Positions 16,160 through 26,357 of a stretch of DNA of 64,000 bases are shown one piece after another. The stretch covers positions 2,108,001 to 2,172,000 of the forward strand of contig CAWAHF010000004.1 of the NCBI GenBank assembly GCA_963781805.1, read 5' to 3'. Every line of letters begins with the position of its first letter. Positions within the stretch are counted from its first letter, which is position 1. A program made the translations under genes and the position numbers. Source of the stretch: JAFGPL01 sp963781805. Its GTDB lineage: Bacteria; Bacteroidota; Bacteroidia; Bacteroidales; UBA10428. Under the pieces are notes generated by a model. The model made no database searches and had not been told where the DNA came from. It saw nothing but the letters and a program-made list of their open reading frames with translations.

Positions 16160-19018
16160 ATGAATGTAAACACAAAAAGAATTATCGAAAAAGCAATAAC
16201 ACTGAGTATTGTTTTTTTTCTGTCCGCATTATTTTTAAAAGCACAATTACCCAAAGTAAAAGTTGATTTAAATGTATTGGAACGAAAAGAAGCAGAAGTG
16301 AATGAACCGGAATACACTCCATGGGCGCTATCAGGACCGGAGTCAAAAACTATTGAAGGCGTAAGCTTTGAATTTAAAAATGGAACAGTAGGCAACGGTT
16401 GGTACAAAGCCGGTATTCAGGTACCTTATTTTGCAAGATTGGTAAACGATGGTATAAAATCAAATAAGGTTGAACTTCACATTTCCGGCCTTATGGAAGG
16501 CAGGCACAGCCTGGTAACTTATCATAATGCATTTGATAACCCCGAAAGCAATGTATTCAGTAATGTTGATATTTTTGTAAACGATGTTTTGGTTGTTGAT
16601 GACCTTTCCCATTCAGAAAGAGCGCTTTCCAATGATGAATCAGCAACAGCATTCATGGAATTTGACGTGGCTGAAAATGAAACAGTTGTGATACGCTTTC
16701 AGTCCGACCCGTTACCATCATCCACCAACGACCAGGTTTATATTTGCGGATTTCAATTAAATGCAGCGAACCCTAAAACCATCGCACGTTTTGAATACCC
16801 CACAAACAACGATGAACATGTTGATATAGATAATGACACATTGGTTTTTTCATGGTTGCCTCCAGTGGGAACAGTTTCACAGAATTTCTATTTTGGAACG
16901 GACGAAACAAACGTTACAAGTGCCGATAAAAACGATGCGGAATTTATGGGACATGTAACCGATACTTTTTTTATAAAAACAGGCTTCTACAGTATGGATA
17001 ACTATTTTTGGCGTGTTGACCCAATAAATGCTGAGGGTGACACAGCCAAAGGTGAGGTATGGTATTTCAAAAAAAGAATTCCTGCTTTTCCTGAAGCACA
17101 GGGCTATGGGGGCTGTGCCATTGGTGGTAGAGGAGGAAAAGTGGTTTATGTAACCAATTTAAAAGATGACAATAACCCTGGAAGTTTCCGATACGCTGTT
17201 GAAAATGAAACAGGGCCACGAACGATATTATTTGCTGTTTCCGGGCTGATAACGTTGGAAAGCCGGTTAATCATTAATGATGACTATGTAACCGTAGCTG
17301 GACAAACAGCGCCTGGCAAAGGGATATGTTTCAGATGGGCTCCCATTGGTGTTACAGGGGATAATCTTATTGTGCAAAACATTCGTGTGCGTTTAGGTTA
17401 TGGCATTACCTATGATGGCATGGGTTTAACCGGTGCAAACCACAGCATAGTAGATCATTGCTCCGTGAGTTGGACCATCGACGAAGCATTTAGTTCACGT
17501 GGAAGCAAAAACATAACCTTACAACGCAGCTTAATTTCTGAAGCTTTAAATGACGCAGATCATGCAGTTCAACATTCACAACATGGATATGCAGGCAGTA
17601 TTGGTGGTAATGTAGGTTCATTTCACCACAACCTTTTAGCCCATTGCAATGGCCGAAACTGGAGCATGGCCGGCGGGTTGGATGGTAATGGCTTCTACGC
17701 AGGAAAACTGGATATTTTCAATATGGTGGTATATAATTGGGGTAGCCGCGCAACCGATGGTGGAGCCATGGAAGTGAATTTTGTAAATAACTATTATAAA
17801 AAAGGGGCTTCAACTTCCCAGTCAAATATTTTAAAAGCTGATCTTGAAGGTACTGGTAAGGGATATCAGAGCTATTATACAGCAGGAAATGTGGTTGAGA
17901 ATACCAACGGGACTTTTCAGTGCGATGGTACAGATGATGCATGCTCACGAATATATACAACTTCAAATGGTCAGGTGGTTGACTGGGATGTGTTTGTAGA
18001 TGAGCCTTTTTTCCCATCACTGGCAAAAATAAACAGTGCCAAAGATGCCTATAAATTGGTATTAAGTGATGTGGGGTGTACACAACCTGTGTTTGACGAC
18101 CATGACAAAAGGATTATCAATGAAACGTTATTAGGAACATTTACCTACAAAGGTAGCAAAACGGGTAAAGCCGGCCTTCCCGACAGGGAATGGGATGTTG
18201 GAAGTTGGGAGGCGTACCCGGGATATAACAGAGCCGATAATTGGGATAGTGACCTTGATGGGCTACCCGATTGGTGGGAAAATACACACGGTCTGAACAC
18301 AAATTCCGCAGCCGATGATTTCTCAGAATCAAATGCCGATGATGACAGGAATGGCTATACCAACCTGGAAGAATTTCTTCAATGGATGGACAGGCCTCAT
18401 TATTTTATGAAGGCGGGTGAAGAAAGTGAAATTGATTTAAGCTTATATACCAGGGGATTTACAAAAAATCCTGCGTTTGAAATCATTGAGGTTGAAAACG
18501 GTAGTGCCAGTCTTGAGGCAAATACTTCAATGGTGAAATATGTTCCTGCATCTGAAGGTATGGGTGGGTTTGTTTTTAAAGTTACCGATACTGAAGGTAC
18601 ATCAATGAACAGAAAAGTAGGGTTCTATATAGGTGAGATCCCCGCCGATACCAGCTTTATTTATACTTATCTGGACAGAAGAAGCGGAGGTTCCATCATT
18701 ACTGTTGATCCTGATGCCCCGGTTGACCCTAATAATATAAATTCAAATAGTGAAACCAAGCCTGACGATATTTATCTTTTTCCTAACCCTGTAAATAATT
18801 TAATGAATATTCAATTTAATACAGAGATACGCGAAAATTCAAATGTAGAGGTTACATTAGTAGATGTGTTAGGAAGCGTGCTATTACAGGAAAAACATGG
18901 GATAATCAATGAAGACGGATTGTTAACAATGGATATTCAAGGTGTTAAATCTGGAGTTTACTTTCTGTTAATCAAAATAAACGGCCATTTAAAAAGTGTG
19001 AAGTTTATTAAAGACTAA
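16160..19018 (+). CDS. Multidomain secreted PL1 pectate lyase with T9SS C-terminal domain
   Basis: The 952-residue protein has a signal peptide (to about residue 29, LKAQ), a jelly-roll carbohydrate-binding-like region (about 55-200) and a fibronectin-like segment (about 215-305). A PL1 beta-helix starts near 308 at FPEAQGYGGCAIGGRGGKVVYVTNL, with VAGQTAPGKGICFRW and SIVDHCSVSWTIDEAFS. Next is a calcium-binding spacer DSDLDGLPDWWENTHGL and a last 80-residue type A sorting domain (LFPNPVNNLMNIQF...GVYFLLI). It should be exported by the type IX system and displayed on the cell surface, cutting homogalacturonan by beta-elimination. It is far larger than the two lyases downstream. Confidence 0.88.
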   Translation: MNVNTKRIIEKAITLSIVFFLSALFLKAQLPKVKVDLNVLERKEAEVNEPEYTPWALSGPESKTIEGVSFEFKNGTVGNGWYKAGIQVPYFARLVNDGIKSNKVELHISGLMEGRHSLVTYHNAFDNPESNVFSNVDIFVNDVLVVDDLSHSERALSNDESATAFMEFDVAENETVVIRFQSDPLPSSTNDQVYICGFQLNAANPKTIARFEYPTNNDEHVDIDNDTLVFSWLPPVGTVSQNFYFGTDETNVTSADKNDAEFMGHVTDTFFIKTGFYSMDNYFWRVDPINAEGDTAKGEVWYFKKRIPAFPEAQGYGGCAIGGRGGKVVYVTNLKDDNNPGSFRYAVENETGPRTILFAVSGLITLESRLIINDDYVTVAGQTAPGKGICFRWAPIGVTGDNLIVQNIRVRLGYGITYDGMGLTGANHSIVDHCSVSWTIDEAFSSRGSKNITLQRSLISEALNDADHAVQHSQHGYAGSIGGNVGSFHHNLLAHCNGRNWSMAGGLDGNGFYAGKLDIFNMVVYNWGSRATDGGAMEVNFVNNYYKKGASTSQSNILKADLEGTGKGYQSYYTAGNVVENTNGTFQCDGTDDACSRIYTTSNGQVVDWDVFVDEPFFPSLAKINSAKDAYKLVLSDVGCTQPVFDDHDKRIINETLLGTFTYKGSKTGKAGLPDREWDVGSWEAYPGYNRADNWDSDLDGLPDWWENTHGLNTNSAADDFSESNADDDRNGYTNLEEFLQWMDRPHYFMKAGEESEIDLSLYTRGFTKNPAFEIIEVENGSASLEANTSMVKYVPASEGMGGFVFKVTDTEGTSMNRKVGFYIGEIPADTSFIYTYLDRRSGGSIITVDPDAPVDPNNINSNSETKPDDIYLFPNPVNNLMNIQFNTEIRENSNVEVTLVDVLGSVLLQEKHGIINEDGLLTMDIQGVKSGVYFLLIKINGHLKSVKFIKD

Positions 19019-19046
19019 AAAAACTTTAGAACAAAACTTAAATAAT

Positions 19047-20006
19047 ATGATTAGAAAAATATCAACATCTGTATTCAGGCTTCCTGTATTATGTTTGTTG
19101 GCTTTGTTTCTTTCCTTTGGTCTTTTAAGTTGTAAAAATGAAAGTAAAGATCAGAAACAAAAAGTTGCAGTTATCATATCTACCCTTAACAATCCTTGGT
19201 TTGTGGTATTGGCTGAAACCGCAGCAAATGAAGCAAAGGCATTGGGATATGAAGCCAAGATTTTTGACTCTCAAAATAATACAGCAATAGAATCAGACCA
19301 CTTTGAAAACGTGATTGCTTCTGGTTACAAAGCCATTCTTTTTAATCCTACCAATGCGGATGGCTCTATTTCCAATGTCTTAAAAGCAAAACGAGCAGGT
19401 ATACCGGTTTTTTGCATGGACAGGGAAGTAAACAATGCCGACGCGCCTACTTGTCAGATTCTTTCCGATAGTTATTCAGGATGTGTGTCGTTGGGAAAAT
19501 ATTTTGTCAAAAAAATGAATAAAAAGGGGAAGTATGTTGAAATCTTAGGATTGGTTGGCGATAACAATACCTGGAGCCGTTCAAGGGGCTTTCATAGTGT
19601 GGTAGATAATTATCCTGAACTAGAGATGGTAGCTCAACAGAATGCCGATTTTGACAGAAACAAAGCGTTGGAAGTAATGGAGTCGTTATTGCAGGCACAA
19701 CCTAACATAGATGGTGTGTTTTGCGGGAACGATGCCATGGCCATGGGCGCTTACCAGGCATTGCTGGCCGCAGGTATTGCCGATAATGTGCAAGTGTTTG
19801 GTTTTGATGGTGAGGCAGAAGTAGTATCCATGATTAAGGATAATAAAATTATAGCTACAGGTATGCAATTCCCTAAAGTAATGGCTAAAACAGCTGCAAC
19901 ATTTGCGGATGAATTCTTTAAAGGAAAGAGAAACTTTCCCAAAAAAATACCTGTTGCAGTTGAAATGGTAACAAAGGAAAATGCTGAAAATTATTTACAA
20001 CATTAA
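19047..20006 (+). CDS. Sugar ABC transporter substrate-binding lipoprotein, RbsB-like
   Basis: The 319-residue protein has a lipobox signal (LLALFLSFGLLSC). It has the type I periplasmic binding fold of ribose/pentose binders: VAVIISTLNNPWFVVLAETAANEAKALGY, AILFNPTNADGS, GIPVFCMDRE, VEILGLVGDNNTWSRSRGF and DGVFCGNDAMAMGAYQAL. It captures a monosaccharide in the periplasm for the RbsA/RbsC-like proteins encoded downstream. Being in an operon with GH140 and pectate lyases, apiose or another furanose pentose is a plausible ligand, but this is inference. Confidence 0.88.
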   Translation: MIRKISTSVFRLPVLCLLALFLSFGLLSCKNESKDQKQKVAVIISTLNNPWFVVLAETAANEAKALGYEAKIFDSQNNTAIESDHFENVIASGYKAILFNPTNADGSISNVLKAKRAGIPVFCMDREVNNADAPTCQILSDSYSGCVSLGKYFVKKMNKKGKYVEILGLVGDNNTWSRSRGFHSVVDNYPELEMVAQQNADFDRNKALEVMESLLQAQPNIDGVFCGNDAMAMGAYQALLAAGIADNVQVFGFDGEAEVVSMIKDNKIIATGMQFPKVMAKTAATFADEFFKGKRNFPKKIPVAVEMVTKENAENYLQH

Positions 20007-20015
20007 AAATATTCT

Positions 20016-20654
20016 ATGCAAAGAAAGTATATAAAATATGGTATTTGGCTTGTTGTCTTCTTTTTTGTGTTCTATAATTCTGTCTATTTTAAAAAGCTTT
20101 CGGAAGTAAAGGAAGCTAACAAAACCGAAGAGTTTGATGCTGCAGCTTATGCCAAAGAATTTTGGAATAATGAAATACTTCCCGCTGCTGCTGGCTCAAT
20201 AAAATTCACAGATTTAATAAATCAATTAAAACAAAATCCTGTTGATGCTTTCCGGGATTATTCCCATGCCCTGGGTATTGGGAATATACGTTTCTTTTTA
20301 GTAAAAGATGAAGCTACAGTTATTTCAATCAATGAAAATGATGTAACTCTGATGGTTGATAATGGTGATTCAAAAAACCATATTGTCCTGGCCACTGAGT
20401 TTATTTATGGTAATGCCGTTCGCGATGCAGTTGGTGAGATTAACCTAAATGAATTTACCAATACCATGCATCTGAATAAAGTTTCGGCTGAAATAAACAG
20501 GATAATACGAAATAAAATTGTACCCCCTTTTAAAGAAAATGCTAAAAAAGGAGATAGGATAAAATTTTCGGGAGCTATTGAGTTAAACCAAAAATTCCTT
20601 GATCTTGAGTCAATCGAACTTATACCTGTTTCCCTCGAAATAATTAAGCAATGA
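20016..20654 (+). CDS. DUF2291 transporter-associated protein
   Basis: The 212-residue protein has one N-terminal membrane helix (KYGIWLVVFFFVFYNSVYF) and a periplasmic domain with AAAYAKEFWNNEILPAA and the long RDYSHALGIGNIRFFLVKDEATV segment typical of DUF2291. The family accompanies ribose-type importers in many bacteria; its function is unknown, and the position between binding protein and ATPase genes suggests an accessory role in transport. Spacing is 9 nt from the upstream gene and 19 nt to the next. Confidence 0.8.
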   Translation: MQRKYIKYGIWLVVFFFVFYNSVYFKKLSEVKEANKTEEFDAAAYAKEFWNNEILPAAAGSIKFTDLINQLKQNPVDAFRDYSHALGIGNIRFFLVKDEATVISINENDVTLMVDNGDSKNHIVLATEFIYGNAVRDAVGEINLNEFTNTMHLNKVSAEINRIIRNKIVPPFKENAKKGDRIKFSGAIELNQKFLDLESIELIPVSLEIIKQ

Positions 20655-20673
20655 ACATTTATTTCCTCTAACT

Positions 20674-22179
20674 ATGTTAAAAGTTGAAAACATAAAAAAA
20701 GATTTTTCCGGAGTAGTTGTTTTGGATGATATATCAATGGAGTTTGAAGAAGGAAAAGTAAATGCGCTGGTAGGTGAAAACGGGGCAGGAAAATCCACCT
20801 TAATGAATATCATTTCAGGAGTATACTCTGAATATGGAGGCAATATAAAATTCAAAGGAAGTACTGTTCAGTTTTCCAATCCAAAAGAAGCTGCAGAAAG
20901 CGGCATTGCAATTATTCACCAGGAGCTCAATCTTGTTCCCCACCTTAGTATTCGAGAAAACATCTTCTTAGGACGGGAGTTAGTCAACCAATGGGGATTC
21001 TTGCAGGTAAAGGAAATGCAACAGAAAACCAAAAAAGTTCTGAACCGGTTGAACCTGGATATTAACCCAGAAACTCCGGTAAATAGCTTAAAAGTAGGTC
21101 AGCAACAAGTTATTGAAATTGCCAAAGCCTTAATGTTAGATTCGGATGTTATCATCATGGATGAACCAACATCGGCCATCAGTGACCAGGAAGTGGAAGT
21201 GCTTTTCAGGATTATTGATGGTTTAAAAAAGGAAGGAAAAACCATTATTTATATTTCCCATAAAATGGAAAAATTATTCCGTATCGCTGAACGATACCAT
21301 GTTTTGCGCGATGGAAAATTCATAGAATCAGGTGATATGAAAAAAATTAACCAGGATTACCTTGTTAGTAAAATGGTTGGTAGAGATATTAAGTTGGTGA
21401 AAAAAGCTGTTATCACAAATGAAAATAGAAAAGTATTATCAGTTAACAATCTTACATTAAAAAACCCAAATAATGAAAAAGATGCCATTCTAAATAACAT
21501 AACCTTTGATCTTAAACAAGGTGAAATCTTGGGTGTATTTGGCCTTATGGGAGCTGGTCGAACAGAACTACTGGAAAGTATTTTTGGACTACACCCTAAA
21601 TTGATTTCAGGTGAAATTAGCGTAAGCCTGCAACAGGTTCATTTTAATTCGCCTAAAGAAGCCATAAATGCCGGAATTGCCCTGGTGCCTGAGGATAGAA
21701 AAAAATACGGACTGGTGTTGGGCTTAGATGTAAAAACAAATATAAGCTTGACAGTTTTGAAAGATATTGAGAAAATTGGACTGCTGAGTACAAAAAAGGA
21801 AAATGAACTTGCTGTCAAATATACGGAGGAATTAAAAATAAAAGCAACATCTCATAAGCAGTTGGCCAGAAAACTAAGCGGTGGTAACCAACAAAAAATA
21901 GTATTATCAAAATGGCTGGCAACCCACCCTAAGGTTTTATTGTTAGACGAGCCCACTCGTGGAATAGACATTAACGCAAAAAACGAAATCTATAAACTGA
22001 TATTACATCTGGCAAGTACCGGTTTGGGTATTATAATGGTTTCTTCAGAACTACCTGAAATACTAGCTATATCGGACAGAATTGTTGTAATGTCAGAAGG
22101 GAATCTAACAGCTGAGTTTGCTATTAATGAGGCAACGGAAGAGAAAATTCTGGAGGCTGCAATTCCTGAATCTATATAA
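20674..22179 (+). CDS. Sugar ABC transporter ATP-binding protein, RbsA/MglA-like
   Basis: The 501-residue protein contains two fused ABC domains. Domain 1 has Walker A GENGAGKST (34-42), the family's altered signature VGQQQVIEIAKAL and Walker B VIIMDEPTSA. Domain 2 has the degenerate Walker A GLMGAGRTE, signature SGGNQQK and Walker B VLLLDEPTRGID. This division between an active and a degenerate half is normal for the ribose/galactose class. It powers import through the permease encoded 23 nt downstream. Confidence 0.93.
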   Translation: MLKVENIKKDFSGVVVLDDISMEFEEGKVNALVGENGAGKSTLMNIISGVYSEYGGNIKFKGSTVQFSNPKEAAESGIAIIHQELNLVPHLSIRENIFLGRELVNQWGFLQVKEMQQKTKKVLNRLNLDINPETPVNSLKVGQQQVIEIAKALMLDSDVIIMDEPTSAISDQEVEVLFRIIDGLKKEGKTIIYISHKMEKLFRIAERYHVLRDGKFIESGDMKKINQDYLVSKMVGRDIKLVKKAVITNENRKVLSVNNLTLKNPNNEKDAILNNITFDLKQGEILGVFGLMGAGRTELLESIFGLHPKLISGEISVSLQQVHFNSPKEAINAGIALVPEDRKKYGLVLGLDVKTNISLTVLKDIEKIGLLSTKKENELAVKYTEELKIKATSHKQLARKLSGGNQQKIVLSKWLATHPKVLLLDEPTRGIDINAKNEIYKLILHLASTGLGIIMVSSELPEILAISDRIVVMSEGNLTAEFAINEATEEKILEAAIPESI

Positions 22180-22202
22180 ATAAAAATCTTAACTATTGAA
22201 AT

Positions 22203-23213
22203 ATGACAAGTAAAATCCAAAATATTCCCAATAATACGCTTACTTTAAAAAGCATAAGCTCCTACCTGGTAAAATTCCAATCATTTATTGCCTTATTGAC
22301 AATGTGCATTATTCTTGGAATATTATCCGATAAATTCTTTACTGTTGCTAACGGGTGGAACGTCATGCGACAAATATCGGTGAATGTCTGCATTTCGGTC
22401 GGTATGACACTGGTTGTATTAACAGCCGGCATTGATTTATCCGTAGGGTCAATACTTGCATTTTGTGGAGCGGTAACTGCCTCATTACTTAAATCTGGTA
22501 TTGAAATACCCTCGCTCAACTTATTTATAGGTTTTACTCTATTGGGGGGTATGGTAGCAGGTTTAGTAACAGGCGGGGCACTTGGGGCTTTTAATGGCTG
22601 GGCAATTACGCGTTTTAAAGTTCCTCCCTTTGTTGCAACCTTGGCTATGCTAACTATAGCAAGGGGATTGACAATGCTATGGACGGGAGGTTTTCCGGTT
22701 TCCGGTTTAGGAGAAAATTTTGCGATACTTGGAACCGGTTGGTTTTTAGGTATTCCTGTACCAGTATGGATATCAGCTGTTGTAATAGCTTTTGCCATTG
22801 TTATAACTAAAAAGACCAGATTAGGCCGCTATATTTATGCCATTGGCGGAAATGAAAATGCAGCCAGACTTTCGGGTATTAACATCAAAAAAATCAAGAT
22901 TATAGTTTATTCATTAGCCGGTATGCTCGCAGCAGTAGGGGGTTTAATTGTAACATCAAGACTTGACTCTGCACAACCAAATGCCGGAATGAGCTATGAA
23001 TTAGATGCTATTGCTGCCGTAGTAATCGGCGGAACTTCTCTTTCAGGAGGGAAAGGCACCATTATGGGAACTGTACTAGGGGCTATTATTATTGGGGTGC
23101 TTAATAATGGCCTGGTGTTGCTTGATGTTTCCCCCTTTTGGCAACAAGTAGTAAAAGGACTGGTAATATTACTTGCTGTTGTAATCGATAAGACTGGTTC
23201 TAGTGACTCATAA
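22203..23213 (+). CDS. Sugar ABC transporter permease, RbsC-like
   Basis: The 336-residue membrane protein has eight or more hydrophobic helices. It carries the BPD_transp_2 landmarks: GMTLVVLTAGIDLSVGSILAFCG, ITRFKVPPFVATLAMLTIARG, YAIGGNENAARLSGI (the cytoplasmic EAA-like loop) and VVIGGTSLSGGKGTIMGTVLGA. It forms the inner-membrane channel for the monosaccharide bound by the lipoprotein encoded at 19047. Its 3' end overlaps an alternative start of the next gene, whose signal peptide really begins at 23224. Confidence 0.93.
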   Translation: MTSKIQNIPNNTLTLKSISSYLVKFQSFIALLTMCIILGILSDKFFTVANGWNVMRQISVNVCISVGMTLVVLTAGIDLSVGSILAFCGAVTASLLKSGIEIPSLNLFIGFTLLGGMVAGLVTGGALGAFNGWAITRFKVPPFVATLAMLTIARGLTMLWTGGFPVSGLGENFAILGTGWFLGIPVPVWISAVVIAFAIVITKKTRLGRYIYAIGGNENAARLSGINIKKIKIIVYSLAGMLAAVGGLIVTSRLDSAQPNAGMSYELDAIAAVVIGGTSLSGGKGTIMGTVLGAIIIGVLNNGLVLLDVSPFWQQVVKGLVILLAVVIDKTGSSDS

Positions 23214-23223
23214 AACAAAAATT

Positions 23224-24927
23224 ATGAAAAAGACAATTTTAGCATTTTTTCTATTTGCATTAAGTATTAACAGTTTAAGATCACAAACATTAGCCTTTCC
23301 TACAGCTGAAGGTTATGGCATGTGGGCAACAGGTGGTCGAGGAGGAAAAGTAGTTGAAGTGACCAATCTTAAAGATTTGGATCGCTACGGAACAATTCAG
23401 GAAGGTAGTTTTAGGTGGGCATTGAATCAATATCCGGGAGAACCATTAACTGTAGTTTTTAAAGTATCAGGTGTTATTGAGTTAGGTGCTGAACTTAAAA
23501 AAAAGCGGGATAGTTTAACTATAGCAGGACAAACAGCTCCCGGAGATGGAATTTGTGTTAAGGGAGGAAAAGTGAATTTTGGTGGATCGAATAATTTAAT
23601 TATACGGTATTTACGATTTAGAGTAGGCTTAACAAACAGCAACGGATTCATTGCAGGGGCTGCTTTGGGAATTGAGAACGGAAGTAATTTCATAATTGAT
23701 CATTGCACCTTTGGTTGGTCAAGTGAAGAAAATATGACCATCTATGATAATAATTTAAGTACTGTTCAAAGGTGTATTCTTCATGAAGGATTGTATGATA
23801 CAGGTCATGATAAAGGGCAAAGAAGTTATGGTAGCCAATGGGGTGGACAAACTGCAACCTATCATCACAACCTGTTAGCCCATAATAACAGTCGGACACC
23901 CAGGGTGAACGGAGCAAAGAACAATGATATAAATGTGCTAATGGATTATGTAAACAATGTAAACTACAACTGGGGTAAAGCTAATTCTGCTTATGGTGGT
24001 GAGATGCAGGATGTAGCTCAATCAATGAGATGTAATATGGTAAATAACTATTACAAACCTGGCCCTGCCCGTCCGGGATCTTCGTACTCCTATTTTGTAC
24101 AATCAATAGGTTCAACAACTGAGCTTACTCCGGAGTGGCATCTTAGTGGTAACTATATGGAAGGAACTGCAAATGCAATAAACAATACAGATAACTATGA
24201 AGGATTAGATGTTAGTGTGTACACTGATCAGGGGATAAATAAAGATTCTTTGATTTCTATCGATCCTTTTGAAGTACCTTATTCACTGAACATTGAAACA
24301 GCTCAAGAAGCATATAATAGCGTTTTGGAAAGTGTAGGTCCATTTCCCCGGGATAGTGTTGATTTGCGTATCATTCAAGAGGTAACTGATGGAACAGCTT
24401 CAGGTTCAGGTAGTTTTGGAGATGAAAAAGGAATAATTGATCATCCGGATGCAGTTGGTGGTTTTCCAACATATAATACATATAACATAGTTGCTGATAG
24501 CGATCATGATGGAATGGCCGATTATTGGGAAACTGCTAATGGTTTAGACACAACAAATTCTGAAGATAGAAATTTGCTTACAAATGATGGCTATACCTAT
24601 TTAGAAGCTTATTTAAACGGATTAGTTGGAGAGGAACTGAATGATATTACATATCCTGAACCAGTATTCATTGAAGAAACTGGCATTGATAATATAGTTA
24701 ATGATATAAGTGAATGGTATATCAGCTCTACAGGTAATACAATTATTATAAATGAATCTTTAACCGTGAATGAATACAGCTTATTTGATATGAACGGACG
24801 AATGATAAAACGACATTCTGGAATAGATATAAAACAAGTTGATGTCTCTAATTTACAATCAGGAGTATATATCTTCAGAATGAAAATGGATGATAATAGA
24901 ACAAAAACAACTCTTTTTATAAGATAG
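23224..24927 (+). CDS. Secreted PL1 pectate lyase with T9SS sorting domain
   Basis: The 567-residue protein has a signal peptide (MKKTILAFFLFALSINSLRSQ). A PL1 parallel beta-helix follows: FPTAEGYGMWATGGRGGKV, LTIAGQTAPGDGICVKGG, IDHCTFGWSSEENMTIYD, TYHHNLLAHNNSRTPRV and VNNYYKPGPARPG. A calcium-type spacer DSDHDGMADYWETANGL comes next, then a C-terminal 75-residue sorting domain ending GVYIFRMKMDDNRTKTTLFIR. It should be exported by T9SS and cleave pectin. ATG 23224 is chosen over 23203 because the earlier codons overlap the permease gene and spoil the signal peptide. Confidence 0.88.
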   Translation: MKKTILAFFLFALSINSLRSQTLAFPTAEGYGMWATGGRGGKVVEVTNLKDLDRYGTIQEGSFRWALNQYPGEPLTVVFKVSGVIELGAELKKKRDSLTIAGQTAPGDGICVKGGKVNFGGSNNLIIRYLRFRVGLTNSNGFIAGAALGIENGSNFIIDHCTFGWSSEENMTIYDNNLSTVQRCILHEGLYDTGHDKGQRSYGSQWGGQTATYHHNLLAHNNSRTPRVNGAKNNDINVLMDYVNNVNYNWGKANSAYGGEMQDVAQSMRCNMVNNYYKPGPARPGSSYSYFVQSIGSTTELTPEWHLSGNYMEGTANAINNTDNYEGLDVSVYTDQGINKDSLISIDPFEVPYSLNIETAQEAYNSVLESVGPFPRDSVDLRIIQEVTDGTASGSGSFGDEKGIIDHPDAVGGFPTYNTYNIVADSDHDGMADYWETANGLDTTNSEDRNLLTNDGYTYLEAYLNGLVGEELNDITYPEPVFIEETGIDNIVNDISEWYISSTGNTIIINESLTVNEYSLFDMNGRMIKRHSGIDIKQVDVSNLQSGVYIFRMKMDDNRTKTTLFIR

Positions 24928-24968
24928 AAAAAGATACTTTTTTTAATTCTTATTAAAACTCTTTTACA

Positions 24969-26351
24969 ATGAAAAAAAAATTATTATTTGGACTCTTTAT
25001 AATTACAATATTATATAATTCATGGTCTCAACAGCTAGCCTTTCCAACAGCTGAAGGTTATGGGAAATATGCCTTAGGCGGACGAGGTGGTGTTGTTTAC
25101 GAAGTAACCAATTTAAACAATAGCGGAGAAGGAAGTCTCAGAGCAGCTGTTGAAGCTTCCGGGGCTCGTACAATTGTTTTTAGGGTATCAGGTAATATTG
25201 AACTTGAGAGCCCATTCAGCATTAAAAATCCATATATCACAATCGCCGGACAAACTGCTCCTGGAGATGGAATTTGCTTAAAAAACCATCCGCTTAACAT
25301 TGATGCCGACCATGTTATTGTTAGATATATTCGTGTAAGGCCAGGAGATGTTTCAGGTAATGACTATGATGCAGTAGGAGGCCGGTTCTTTAAAAATGCG
25401 ATAATCGACCATGTATCTGCAAGTTGGAGTATTGATGAATGTATGTCAATTTATCAATGCGACAGTATTACGGTGCAATGGTGCATTATTTCGGAGAGTT
25501 TGTATATGTCTAACCATAAAAAAGGACATCATGGTTTTGGCGGTATTTGGGGATCGAATCACAGCACCTATCATCATAACTTATTAGCACACCATTCAAG
25601 TCGCAATCCTCGTTTTGCTTCAGGTTCAGGATATACCGATTACAGGAACAACGTGATTTACAACTGGGGATACAACAGTTGTTATGGTGGGGAGGCTTTT
25701 CAAAAAGGAAGGGAACAATTCAACTTTTCCACCTTCAATATTGTAGCCAACTATTACAAACCCGGCCCTGCAACAGAACCTGGTAAAGTATCGTGCCGCA
25801 TTGCTAATCCTTCGTTTCGGAATGAAACAGACGATTTTGGCAAATGGTATATTGCTGATAATTTTATGGAAGGTAATAAAGAAGTATCTGCCGACAATTG
25901 GAATGGAGGTGTACAAACAAAAATCTCATTTGACAAAATTAAACTTGATAATGCATGGTCATCTATGCCCATTAATCAGCAATCAGCAGAAGAAGCTTAT
26001 AAACTTGTACTTGAAAATGCCGGAGCATTTTTACCAAAGCGTGATGCCGTAGATACCCGGATAATTAAGGAAGTTAAGGGCGGTTATGCTACTTACGAAG
26101 GTAAAACCTACAAGAAAAATAAAAAAGTAACTGACACAACTGTTATTTGTGGCATTATCGACACACAAAATGATGTAGGCGGTTGGCCAGAGCTTAAAAG
26201 CACTCCTGCACAAAAAGATTCTGACCATGATGGCATGCCAGACGATTGGGAAGAAAAAAACAAGCTTGATAAATCAAATCCTGATGATAGAAACAATATT
26301 GATTCAGATGGATATACAATGTTGGAAAAATACCTTAACAGTATAAAGTAG
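24969..26351 (+). CDS. Secreted PL1 pectate lyase without sorting domain
   Basis: The 460-residue protein has a short signal peptide (to about WSQQ) and a PL1 beta-helix related to its upstream neighbour: FPTAEGYGKYALGGRGG, ITIAGQTAPGDGICLKNH, IDHVSASWSIDECMSIYQ, HHNLLAHHSSRNPRFASG and ANYYKPGPATEPGKV. A DSDHDGMPDDWEEKNKLD calcium motif stands near the end. It lacks a T9SS domain and is likely periplasmic, acting on oligosaccharides after import. A 41-nt gap separates it from the gene before. Confidence 0.86.
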   Translation: MKKKLLFGLFIITILYNSWSQQLAFPTAEGYGKYALGGRGGVVYEVTNLNNSGEGSLRAAVEASGARTIVFRVSGNIELESPFSIKNPYITIAGQTAPGDGICLKNHPLNIDADHVIVRYIRVRPGDVSGNDYDAVGGRFFKNAIIDHVSASWSIDECMSIYQCDSITVQWCIISESLYMSNHKKGHHGFGGIWGSNHSTYHHNLLAHHSSRNPRFASGSGYTDYRNNVIYNWGYNSCYGGEAFQKGREQFNFSTFNIVANYYKPGPATEPGKVSCRIANPSFRNETDDFGKWYIADNFMEGNKEVSADNWNGGVQTKISFDKIKLDNAWSSMPINQQSAEEAYKLVLENAGAFLPKRDAVDTRIIKEVKGGYATYEGKTYKKNKKVTDTTVICGIIDTQNDVGGWPELKSTPAQKDSDHDGMPDDWEEKNKLDKSNPDDRNNIDSDGYTMLEKYLNSIK

Positions 26352-26357
26352 TCAATC